A stretch of DNA of 64,000 nt from Plasmodium relictum (lineage: Eukaryota > Apicomplexa > Aconoidasida > Haemosporida > Plasmodiidae). Location of the stretch: assembly GCF_900005765.1 (NCBI RefSeq), contig NC_041680.1, forward strand, positions 496,001-560,000. The letters run 5' to 3'. Both the position numbers and the translations under genes were made by a program. A model generated the notes under the pieces. It was given only the letters and a program-made list of their open reading frames with translations, was not told the DNA's origin and searched no databases. How positions within the stretch are numbered: the first letter of the stretch is position 1; the number at the start of each line of letters is the position of its first letter. Below, piece by piece: positions 12,930 to 25,983 of this stretch.

Positions 12930-15900
12930 TTAGGCTATTTTCATTCCCATTTGAGGTTTTGAATGAGATGGAGCATGGTGTTCTCCTAAAAAATATAAAT
13001 AAAAAAAATGAAAAATGAATATATATAAAAAAAAAAAGTAATTTATTTATGTTGGGTATTATGGCTTATTAAATACATTAAAAAACTATTGAATACATAA
13101 GAACAATATATGCATTTAATTAAATTATAACATAAAAAAAAAAAGAGATAAAAACACCAACCTATAATTATAGCAAATTGTTTATTTTTCCAATTTATAG
13201 TATCATCATTTGATCTCCATATTCTTTGTCCATTTTCAAATTCAAAGAAAGTAATTTTATCAAAAATATATTTAGGTAGCAATGTTCTTTTTCTTATTTT
13301 ATTTTTAATGTCTAACATATTATCATTCGGCTGAGAATAAATAATTAAATATATATATATTATAAATTAATAATTTTACTATGAAATTTAAAAAAAATAT
13401 ATACTTACATCAACAAGAACATCAAAGCTATAACCAAATACTTCTTTTGATGGTGTTTGATTAAAAACGTGAATAATCTGAGAAAAAAAAAAAAAAAAAT
13501 AATAATTTTTTACAAAAATAAAAGAAAATTATATTAATTATAAATGTATTATATTAATAATCAAAACAGTTGGTATATATTTTTTTATAAATGTAAAATT
13601 ACTTTCAATTGATCAGTTTCTATTAGTCGTTTTTGTTCATCAGTAAAATCAGGTTCCATTCTTAATGGGGTAACGTAAATATTTTTGATATGATTTGTTT
13701 TTACAAAATCCATTTCTATTAATTGTTCATCATTATTTAAGTATTTTATTTTTGGACCAAATGTAAATAATAAACGGAATTTTTGTTTTATATCTATTCC
13801 TCTTTTTTTCAAATAAGGACTCATTTCCAATTTGATTTTATCTATTAGATCTTGTACAGTTGTATAGTTATTTGGTATATATTCATTATTGATGATAGTA
13901 CTGTTAGAATTATCAGAATTTGATGAAGAATAATCACTATTAGATTCGTCACGATCATAAAAATCATTTGATTTAATATCATTTTCTAGGCTTTTTTTAA
14001 ATTTTATATGACCACTGTACGCAGCAACTGACTGAACATGAGAATTAAATAACTGAACAACGTAATGAAAATATTTAGGTGAGTCTGTTGGGTATAATCT
14101 AGTAAAATATTTATAATGAAAAGGTAATAAAGATAAACAAAATGTCTTCTGTTCAGTTAAAGAATTATGTTCTAAAGCCATCGAATGCTGCTTTATCAAT
14201 GTTTCAAATGGTGTTTGACCATAACAAGAATTACTATTTTTTTGATAATTTTCATAATCTGAATCAGAATGACAAGTAAAAGAATCTATATTATAAGGAG
14301 AAAAGTTCACAGGACTATTTAAAGGAGGATAAGGAAAAATTAATATATGAGTTGGATCTACATTCATTTTATAACATACATGTTTAAAAATTTGCTTTGT
14401 TGGGCATCTAATATCTATATCTAAATCAATTTTATATAATTCCCTCTTTAAAAAAAGGAAATGAGAATCAATATAATTCAAACAACTTTTTTTTAAATCT
14501 TTTTTTAAAATAACACCTGCGCAGTTTCTATACTTTCCTAGTTGATAAATTGGATCATACAATTTGAATCTGAACCTACTGACATATATTTTTCTTTCTA
14601 CAAAATCTAAATAATCACAAATTACATAAAAGGGTAATATTGGTTCTTCTTTATCTGGTAGTCCTCCACATTTTTTGATTATTTTTACCTTTTGATTTTT
14701 TTTCTTTTTTTTTTTTGTTTGTTTTGTAGCAATATTTAATAATGTATTATTACTATTAATACTATCGTTATTGATTTCATTACTTACATTATCCTGCATA
14801 TTTGAATCGATATCATTCTTATTATTATTGTCTTTAGGCAATATACCATTACATTTTTCATTAATGTTTTTAACATTTATTTGACTGTTATTCGTTTCAT
14901 TATTATTATTATTGTTATTATTTAAGATATCTTTATTTTTATAATGGGAATATATATTTTCACTTATATTATCAAGATCAATATAATTATTATCAAGCGA
15001 AGAATTTAAACAAGTATTATTTGAAATATTATTGTTAGTATTTATTTCTATAGTTTGTTCCGTAATATCACAGGAGTAGTTTATTTCACTAATTTCATTA
15101 TTTTTAGATATATCATTATTTACAAAATTATTATCTAATGAATTACTTCCTACTTCTTTAGAAGCATTTTCATTACGTAAATTTATATTATTATTATTAT
15201 TTAAAGGGATATTTATGTTTTTAATAGTATTTCTTATTTTATCTACATTTGATGAAACATGCCTATTATCCTTATTATTATTTGTTTCTATTTTCACTGT
15301 ATTATTCATATCTATATCGTCAAAATCGTTTAAGCAAGCATATTTATCAGATTTATGTTTATCTTTTTCATATAACGGATCTATATAAGAATCTTCTTCT
15401 ATATCTGAATTTAAACTAATTATATTTTTTTCATAACCACGATCATTCACTGAAATATTAGATTTACTAAATTCATTCTCCTTATCATTTTCATATATTG
15501 AGATAATTTTTTTTTTTTTTTTAATTTTTTTTTTTTTTTTTTTATTTTTCTTTTTATGATCATATATATCATTAGTATAAATAGATTCTAAGGATTCTTC
15601 AACATTATATAAATAATAGTCGGTGCTTTCTGAGGTAAATGTTAGTGAGGAGTTTGCAGAAGAAAAGAATGAAATGTCTGAATTAATTCTTTGTATAAAA
15701 TCGTTTGAAATGTTATTTTCATTTTGTGAATTCATATTACTAGAAATATGAATGTTATTTACAGTACTAGCATTTTTAAATTCGCATGTTTCATTTAGTT
15801 CATTATTACTTTCATTCATGTTAACCGTTTTATTAGAATAATAAATATAATTAAACATATTTATTTGATTTTCCTCATTATTTATTTCATTAATACTTTT

Positions 15901-18900
15901 TGTTATATGTTTATCATCATTCATTTCTTTTATTTTCCTTGTATGATTTATATCAACATTTGTTTCATTGATTGTTCTCATTATATTTATCTCTTTTGAT
16001 TCATTTTTATTTTTATTCATATAATTTGTATTCACTATTTCTTTTTTTTCCTTTTTTTTTTTTTTTTTTCTCTTTTTTGTATTTATTTTTTCATCATCAG
16101 TAGATAAATCAGACGTAGAAGGAGAATAAAAAGGGTATTGATAATCCCTACATATATTTATATTATCATAATTAAATATATTATTTCTCTTTTTCTTTTT
16201 CAAAATTTCTTTTTGGTTATTTAAAGCATATTCTGTTACCTCTTCTAATGATCTTTTGCTTAATAAACTGTATACATAGCTAATTCCATTTTTTGCAAAT
16301 TCAGAACTATATTTTTTTAAGTATAAATATAAGTTTATTACTTCCTGAGTATTTAAATTCTCTTTATTAATATTTAAAACATTAAAATCAATATTATCTT
16401 CATTGAAATTATTCTTTATATACAGTTCATCCACTTTTATATTATTTTCATAATCCAATGGCAAAACTATATTATTAGAATTTTTATTATAACAATCCTT
16501 TACTATTTTATCTTTATCATCTTGTAAATAATTAGAATTATACTTTATATTATTTGCGTTACTTAAATCACATATATTATTGGAATCATTTATATTTTTT
16601 TTTTTATTTAGCGGCTCTGCATTTTCCTTATTAAATTTCTTTTCTATGTTATTATTAACATTATTATCATTATCATTTTCTTTTTCAGTTGAAAGATGTT
16701 CGCAAGATGAAAAATAGTTAAGCTGATTTGATTCTTTTTCATTATTTGATATATCATTATTACTAATAAATATGTTTCTAGTGGGGTAATTATGATTACT
16801 TATACTATCCTTCGTATTTTTTTCTTCTTTCTTACTTTTATATGAAAAATAATTATCATTTAGCAAATTAGTAGTATTTGATATATTATTTTCTTCTTTA
16901 TTATTGTTTTCTTCTTTTAATGTATTTCCACTGTTACTACTATCGAAAAATTTTATTTTATAGTATATTCCATTTCTATTATTAAAAATATAACAGCAGT
17001 TATAAATTTTTTCTATTAATTTTTTTTTTTTATATAAAACCTTACTTAATATATTTGCATTAAAATATATATCATACGAAGTTTGATTTTCTTCTGTTAA
17101 ATATAAATCTTCCTTTCTGGTTCCTAAACGTAAAATAAAATTTTTTTTCTTTTCTAAATTCATATTAGTTAGAAAGTTAAAAATTAAAATATCACCGGGA
17201 GCAATTTTATTATGAGCTATATTTTTTTTTGATTTTATTAAATTACATTTATTTTTACATTCAATAAATATTTTAAAATTTAGAGGATCATCTGTATCGA
17301 AGTATTCATTTTGTATATAATTTTTTAATAAATCATAGTTATATTTAGTAATATAGCCTTTTTCCATAGCCTTCAGAATTTTTTCTATTATTCTAATTTC
17401 CAACTGTTTTGGTTTTAAATGAATGTCGCAATGGACAACATCTAGGCAGATTAGAGAGGAATCGTTAATTTTCTCTTCTGCATATATGTCAAAATATTTA
17501 AAAAAAAATAAAAAACTTTTATTTTTTGATGATGTATTGGCAGATATTAATGTTTTTTTATTATGAGGTAGATATAAAATGTCTATTGTTGGGAATAAAT
17601 CAGATGACTCTTTGTTTGTTTTCTTAAACAATTCATATAAATATAATTGACTATTAATCTTCATATCTAATGGAAAAAATCTATAAACATCATTAGTTGA
17701 AAGTAATGCATAAAAGCATTTCTTTTCTTTCAAATAACAGTAAGACGAAGAAGAAGAATTATCAGCTGAATTAGAAGAGGAAGAAGAAGATGACGATGAA
17801 GAATAATATGAAGAATTATTATTTGATGAAGAAAAATCTCGCATACGTGAATTACTTTCATCAGATTTTCTCTTACTTTTTTTGAATTTTTTTCTTGACA
17901 TATATTTAATATAATTATCTATAGAATTTACAGTGCAACATGAAGGAACAGATGAAATAGATGATGATGAATCGATAGAAGAGCTATCGTATTCATTGTA
18001 ATTATTTTCTATTTTTACATGACTTAAATTATTTTGTAATTTATTTATGCAATTAGTGTTGTTATCTTTTTTTGATTTATTATTTTCTTTTAACTTAAAG
18101 CTTTTACATTTTTCTTCTAATTTAGTTTCTTCATGCTCATTACTTTTCTTATTTTTCTCATCATTTTGTTTTTCTTCTTGTTCATCTAGTTCTTCCTTTT
18201 TTTCATCAGCACTTATTACATGACTATTTAATTCTGAATTACTTATGCCTTCATTAATATTACCACATATATAACTTTTTTTTTTTTTTTTTTTTACATT
18301 TTTAAAGGAGTCCTTATATTTTTTTATATCACTGTTTTTTAATGAATTATCATTCACAAAATAAACTGTAGAAATATCAGCTGGTTCATTTGATATTTTT
18401 TTTAGAAATGATTCATTATCATTCATGTTTTGATGCGAATTTATATTAACATAGGAATCTTTTACATTTCTGTAGTTTTCACAGGTATTTAAACTATTTT
18501 CATGGATATTTTTATCATTAATACTATTAACAATATTATTACTACTTAATTGTAGCAATGTTTTTTGCTTTTTATTTGATTTTTTTAACATCTTTATATT
18601 TTTTTTTTTTTTTTTTCTTATGTATATATTTTTTAATATTTTCAAAATTTTATAAAATGATTCTGCAACTGTTTTGCTTCTGTCGAATTTGATATTGAAC
18701 AAAGAAGGGATTCCATTGGGTGGCAAATCGTTAAAGGATTTATAAAGATAACAATATTTATCAAATACTCTTATTTTAACATATTGTAAAATTTCTTGTT
18801 TTAGTTTTGATCTTTTTTTATTTATAATTTCTTCTAATTTGCATCTTTTAACTACTTGAGGATTTACAACTGCAGGATCACATTCTTTAATTAATTTAGG

Positions 18901-21822
18901 GATAAGAGATTTTTTAACATAAACTAGCATGTAAGCACTATAGTTTTTCATTCTTTGTTTAATTTTATCAGATATATCAAAATCATATAAATCCTTATCT
19001 ATATTTATATCATAACCTCCGAAGTTATCATTAATAACAGAATATTCACTTACACGAAATATTTTATCATCATCGCATTTTAACCAAAAGTTTTCATTGT
19101 GCTTATAACTGAAGGAGTAGTAATGACCGCTATTCATATTTCCCTGATGAACAGAGACTGCTTGCAGAACGTACTGCCCACCTGTTTCACAATACTTTGA
19201 TAGATCTAATTCTTTATAAAATTCAAATCGATTATTTAACTTAACAGTTTCCATTCTCTGTAAATCAAATGTAAATCTTTTTAATAAAAAAATACATATA
19301 TTAGGAAAGCTTAAAAACCTCATTCCTTTTTTTGCTTTTTGTTTCCCATATCCATCCGTTTCATATATATTATCACCTTCTAAAATTTCAGCTTCTATTG
19401 CTTTATTTAAAGATTCGTATATATTATTACAACCTTGAACATCTAATTGAATATCTTCATAACTTTCTTTACGAACACTTTTGTAATCTATATCTAAGCA
19501 TTCAATGTATGTTTCGACTTCACCTTCGAACATTTTCTTAACAGATCCTTCTACAACAGTCCCTTTCATTTGTTCTTCTACTTTGTCTAATAACAATTTC
19601 AATAATTCGTGCGTATCTTGTTGTGTAAAAACATCACTGGCATCCCACCCAAATGAACGAATTAATTCTTTACATGAAACTGCTTCATTTAATGAATGTA
19701 ATTTATAGAATAAATTTTGCAAAGCTAATGATGTCGGCAAAATATTTTTTTTTTCTATTTCTTCTTCTAATAAAATATTTTTATAATCTGCTTCTTTTGA
19801 CTTTTCGTATTTTACCTTTTTTTTATTTTTATAATAATATGACGAAGATGATGACGAACAAGTGACATATGATGATGACCCTGATGAAGTTATAGAAAGA
19901 ACAGATAGCTCGCTATCCGAATAAGAATCTTCATAACTATACATTACAGAGTCCTTATCATCATTATCATTATCATCATCATCATCTCTGTCTGATTTGG
20001 AAGTATTTAAAGAACTAGAATTTTTTTTAGTGCTTAAAAAATTATTTGAATTACTATTAGAAGAAAACTTTTTTTTCTTTGAGGAATTTGATATATTGGA
20101 TAAATTATCTGAAGATGACATTTGAGAAATACCATTGTCTTCATTTTCTAGATCATTATATTTTCTTTCATTTGCATATTTGAAAATTTTTTTTTTTTTC
20201 TTTAAATTTTTTTTCGCTTCATAATTAATAATTTTCTTTTTATTTTTTTTGCTGTTTTTTTTTATTTCATTATTATATTCTTTATTCTTACGCACACTAC
20301 TATATACTCCATTATCTTCATTATTTGTATTATATTTTCCTGTATCATTAGATGGATCTGAAGAAAAGTGTGCATAGCCATGCTTTTTATTTTTTTTCAT
20401 TTCATAGTCGTAGTTACTAGGATTTATATTATCTTTAATATCACTGTCACAAATGTTTTTATTTTTTTTGTATTCATTTTTGCTATTATTCATTTCATTA
20501 TTTAGCATAAAATTTGTAGAGAATTCATTTGTTTTTTCATTCTTGGAATTCTCTACTTTATCTATATGTTTTTTTTTTTTATGTATATCATCAATTGTAT
20601 CTCTGTTATTATCATTCTCTTCTTTTACAATGCCTATTTCATTATCTAAAAAATCAGGATTCTCATTTTCATTTTTTAAAAAGAATTTCATGTCATTTTT
20701 TATTCTATGATTGGAATTTTCTTTGTCTATAATATTTTCATTTGATGATAAATAATTTTCATTTTTTATACATGGCAACAATTTAGATGGAAAATCTTTT
20801 GAAGTATCCTTTGAATCTTCTACTTCTGAACTTTTTCCATCTTTTAATCTTTTTCCTCTTTTTTCTTTTTTTAAAGCTATTTTATTTTTTTTTTTTTTTT
20901 CTAATTTATTTTTGAAAAATTCTAATGTTTTTTTTCCAATAATATTTTCAATATTAAATATCATCATACAAACTGCTTTTCTAAAAATATTAATGTGATA
21001 TAATAATTGTAAAAGTGCATTCATATAGCAAGTAGCTCCATGATTTTTTAATCCAACAAAACCAGTTCTTAGTTTGCTATTATAATTAGCATCTCTACTG
21101 TTTTTATAAGATTCAGACCCAAATGGATATACTCCTGCTCTTAATATTATCTGACCTTGTTCATTTATAAACCCAGGTTCTCTTAATTTTTCAAAAGGAA
21201 CGAAGTTATGCCATCCTCGATCAGTGTTTAGATGAGAAAAATTAAAATGATCTATTTTATAATAAGATTTTCTATAATCGGCTAGATTGATTAATATAAT
21301 ATAATACTGAACATTACTAAATCCCCAATCATTAACCCAATCTTCTTTTTGTACAGCTTCAATAAAAGAAGATGCAACTGGATACATATAATTATTTGAT
21401 CTTGACTTTGCAATAAATAATATTCTAAAAATAAAATTTGGACAAATTTTCCATTCTGAATATACTTCTTCATTATTTCTAATTTTATCAAAAAAATTAT
21501 CTACTACTAACTCTATTTCATTTTCATTAACAGGCCTTAAGTTTTTATGACTATATGGCCCATCAAAATTTACATTTTTATTTATTTCAAACTTATTATC
21601 TCCTCTTTGATAATAATTATTATTTTCATCATAACTATCATCCACATATATTTCATCAATCTTACATGAATTCATATTCTGCTCATGATATCTATTAAAA
21701 TTATTATAATTATTATAATTATTCACATGGTCATTCATTGTATTCCCATTCATGCTGTCTGATGAATTACTCCTTCTATTCCTTGTATAATTTTCTTCTT
21801 CGTCATCATTATTATTAAACAT
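12930..21822 (-). CDS. Ubiquitin carboxyl-terminal hydrolase, USP7/UBP12 type (MATH + USP + UBL)
   Basis: Four exons, 21822-13603, 13477-13409, 13330-13162 and 12985-12930, join in frame with GT-AG borders to give about 2,837 residues. An N-terminal MATH/TRAF-like domain spans about residues 80-235. The USP Cys box (GLKNHGATCYMNALLQ) carries the predicted nucleophile Cys265. QQDTHELL lies near 727 and the His box (NMNSGHYYSFSY) contains His900. The C-terminal part from about 2385, including the three small exons, resembles the ubiquitin-like/ICP0-binding region of USP7. The family removes ubiquitin from substrate proteins. Lys/Asn/Ser-rich inserts interrupt the catalytic domain (about 310-675) and the C-terminal half, making it far longer than human USP7 (about 1,100). 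The ATG at 21822 is the first in the open frame. The family call is strong; substrates are unknown. Confidence 0.95.
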
Positions 21823-21951
21823 TTTTTGTTCTAATATATTAATTTTTACATATATTTATTTTAACTATATATTATCATGTATTGTTCTATTATTCCTATA
21901 TATTATTTATTATATATATATTTTTATGTAAATATACATATATAAATACAA

Positions 21952-22035
<84 letters not shown>

Positions 22036-25000
22036 GTTGCTTTTTTTATGACAAAAGGATGATTTAAAAATAATATTTTATTATATAATATATTTGTACT
22101 CATCATTAATAAAAATAAAACTATTATCTACAATTACACAATTTTTTTCAATTTTGTATCAGCACATAATTCTTATATATAAATTTTCAAGTAATTTTTT
22201 TTTAAATTTATGATCTTAAGGTTTTATTTCCACTTTATCTATATTTAATCACAATTATAAATATTTTACTTCATTTAATATATATATATATATATATTTA
22301 AATCATACGACTTTAAGGATAATATATATTATTTTGCTATTATTATTATTATATTTTTTTTTTTTTAAATAAATGTTTCTTCAAAATGATAACACAATTT
22401 ATAAATAATATATGTTTGTTCTTTTTTTTTTTTTTAACAAAATATAGTTAACACTGTTTTAAATTATCATATTATAAATATATATAATGAGAAGCCAGCC
22501 ATAAACAAGTAGAAAATAAAATTAAAGATTATCTTTTTATTATGGCGAACTTATAACATTATTATATATTCAACAAATGCTTTGACTTTTATAACTAAAA
22601 CCAATGGCTATAAATAATAATAAAATGAATATTAATAGATATAAAAATATATAAAATAAAATTAATTTTGTAAAGATTTATATCTTTAATAATGCAATTA
22701 AAAAAAAAAAAATACATGCCTTAAAAAAATTTATTATAATATATATAGATTTATGCATATGTATAATTTTTTTTTTTTTTTACTCATTTTATATTTAAAA
22801 ATTTATTCTTTTTAATTATTTAGTTATTTTCAAACTAATCTTTTTTTTTTTTTTTTAAACACATGAAGACGACATTTGCATTAATAAAATTATAAAAAAA
22901 AAAAAAGTAAAATAAATAAAAATGTAGGAATAATAATAAAAATGTTCATATAATGTTTTTTTCTATATAAAAATAATTTTTTTTTTTTTATTTTTAATAC
23001 ACATTTTTATTTTTAAAACTGAAATATATTTTTTTCTTTTTAATCTTTTCACCGTATACTTTTTTTTTTTTTTTTTTTGTAAATATATATATTTATTTCT
23101 ATTACATCAAATGCATAATTAAACACAAAATACATAAGAAAATTAATAGTAAAAAATAAAAACAATATTAATAAAAACTTTAAAGTTAAATATAAAGATC
23201 CCTAAAATCTTAAGTGTATTTTTACAACAAAAAAGTAAAAAAAAAAAAAAAATGAAATGAAATAAATTAAAATTATAACATAAAAAATAAGATTATTTTT
23301 TAATAGAAAAAAAAAAATAAAGGGAAATAATTATATAATAGTAAGAGAATAAATATTAATAAAAGTAAAAAAAAAAAATATATTTGACATTGCATATATA
23401 AAAAGATTTTAGAAAAAATATAAAATATATGAATTAACAATATAAAAATATAAATAAAAAAACATAGTATAAAAATAAAAATAAAATAAATAAAAAAACA
23501 TTTGTTTTAGATCTATCTGATGTTTTATAAGTTAAAAAATTACTATATGGCTATTAACAATATTACACTTAATAGAAAAATAAAAGGAAAAGAAATAATA
23601 TAAAGGATTATACAATAATTAAAAAAAAAGTTCACTAAAAAAGTCTTTTATGTGAAAGAAAATAATAAAAAAAAAAAGAAAAAGTGAAAAGAATTCATAG
23701 ATTATACACATAAAATTCTTAATATTAAAAAATACAAATAAATTATTTTATTAAAATTACTTAAATTAGAGAATATTATCATATTTCTTTTTGTACTTAA
23801 AATTCTAAAAGTACAAAAAAAAAAAAAAAAAATTATACACATAAGTGAATTTTTTGTAAAATTAGTGCAAAGAGAAAAATTAATCAAGAAAAAAAATTAA
23901 TTCTTAAAAAATTTCTAAGGAAAATATCTATAATTTTTTTATTTAAAATTTTTCTTTATTTTTTTAAATTATTCTTTTTTTTAAGACTTCGTATATTTCA
24001 TTTAAAGGTTGCTTTTTTAACTTATACATGATAAAAAAATTAGTAACAATATTCTTATGAAATATATATATATATATATATAATATCTAAAATTTGTATT
24101 ATTTAATGTTATAAAAAAAAAAAAAAAAATAGAAATAAAAAGAAATAATAGATTATTTGTTTAAACATACTTTAATTGAATTATGTTTTCTCTAATTTTT
24201 AGATATAACAATATTTTTTAAATTTTAAAAACATTTAAATATACTTTATTTAAATGTAAAAATACATAAAACATAAAAGTATCTTTATTTTTCTAAAATA
24301 TTTATTACTATCATTTTTGTGTGCAATTTTGGCAATTAAAAAAAAAAAATTATTTCAAAGTTTATTGCTTTTTAGTAATATATCTTTTAAAAATTATTTT
24401 TCATAAAAAAAAATGCAAACTTTTTTTTTTTTCTCTCTCTCTCTCTATATATATAATATATATAATTACATATTCTTGTAATTATTTTATATTAGCAGTA
24501 TTCCAAAATAACCTTTAGCAAATACGGTGTTTATTTATTTATTTTTTTTTTTTTTAAATTAAGAATGATTCAAAATAATTAGTTAAATATCTAAACATAG
24601 AAATATTATTAAAAACAAAAATCTTAGAAGTTTTAACATGTATAAGGAATTTTATTCGTATATCTATGAATATAATAGTACTATCATAATAGTGTACGTA
24701 ATTATAATAATAAACATAAAATTAGCTTTTTTTTTAATATTATAAATCTTTAATTTTTATTAAATTTTTTTATTTTTGATTACACATCTGATTTCCAATT
24801 TTCCTATATAAATAAAAAAGGTTAGAATTTTTTTTTCAACAAAGATTTATCTATTACTTTTTGTAAAATTACTTTGAAGAAATTTTATCTTAAATCATAT
24901 TTTATTTTATTTTTTTTTTTTATATAATTATTTTTCATATATATCCATTTTTGCTTTTTCTTATCTTTATATTTTTATATCACCTAATATATATACATTT

Positions 25001-25983
25001 TTTTTAAATTTATAAGATAATAATTACAATATATTTAATAAAAATACATTTATATTATTTAAATAGTAAGTAGTCTATACGATAAAAAAAAAAAAAAAAA
25101 AAAAATCTATAGTTGTACAAACATAATATAAATATATAACGTTTTTTCATTCATAAATATGTATTTCAAAGTGTTTATCTTTACCTTCATATAGAAACTT
25201 AAAAAAACATACTAAAAAAGATATTAAAAAAGTTTTTTGTTAACAATATTATATAAATTATTATGAATGCACTTAATTTTAAGCATAATTTAAAATTAAT
25301 GTGTAATTTTTATTTTTTATTCTTTACTCGGAATTTTCCTATTTAATTTTTAAAAAAAATAATAAGTAATATTACATAAAAAATTCAATGAAAATAAAAT
25401 AGTTCAATTTTTTAAATAAAAAAATATTCACAAATATAGATTTCTATTTTTATTTGATAATCTTTGATTATTTCTTCCATTTAATTTTTAATGTGTATTT
25501 TCATATGTATGTAAAAAGCAAAAAAGAAGAAAAAAAAACTTTTTTTTTTAATATTTTTTAAAAAAACCATTATTTTTTTTTTATTTAATTTTTTTTTTTT
25601 TTTAATAAAGAATATGAAGCAATAATTTAATTAGAAATAAAAGAAAAAAATAATACAACAAAATCATTTTTGTTTTATTATTCATATATAAAACTTTTTT
25701 ATATGTAATAGCTGCCAAAAAAATAAATATTAAAATTTATATTTATTTTTTATGATAAATTAAAAAATAGGGAATATTTATTGAAGGTATTTAATCATAT
25801 ATGTAAAAGAGAAAGAATGAAATAAAATACAATTAAATTAATATAAAAGGAAAAAACAGTAATAATGAATATTTTAGATTACATATATTATTTAATTGGA
25901 TTTTTATATATATTATAAAGTTTGTAATTATAAAAAAATGGTAATAATAATGTTGATTTTTTTTTTTTTTTTAGAAAAGCAAT
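21823..25983. other. 4.2 kb divergent intergenic region
   Basis: This separates the USP7-like gene (minus) from the coiled-coil gene (plus), so it should hold both promoters. It is nearly all A/T, with many poly-A and poly-T runs and a long TA tract. Open frames here are short and repetitive and I accept none as genes. The pocket around 22491-22610 is less AT-skewed than its surroundings. Confidence 0.7.
21958..22031. repeat. Long (TA)n microsatellite
   Basis: About 37 uninterrupted TA units lie 130-210 bp upstream of the USP7-like start codon. Length is likely polymorphic between isolates and prone to assembly error. Confidence 0.95.

Noticed and set aside
13043-13318. 91-codon frame as a separate small gene
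   Set aside because: Its first two thirds are exon 3 of the USP7-like gene; the rest is intron.
23702-24518. Short open frames in the 4.2 kb spacer
   Set aside because: Composition is A/T noise with no conserved-looking segment or splice signals.
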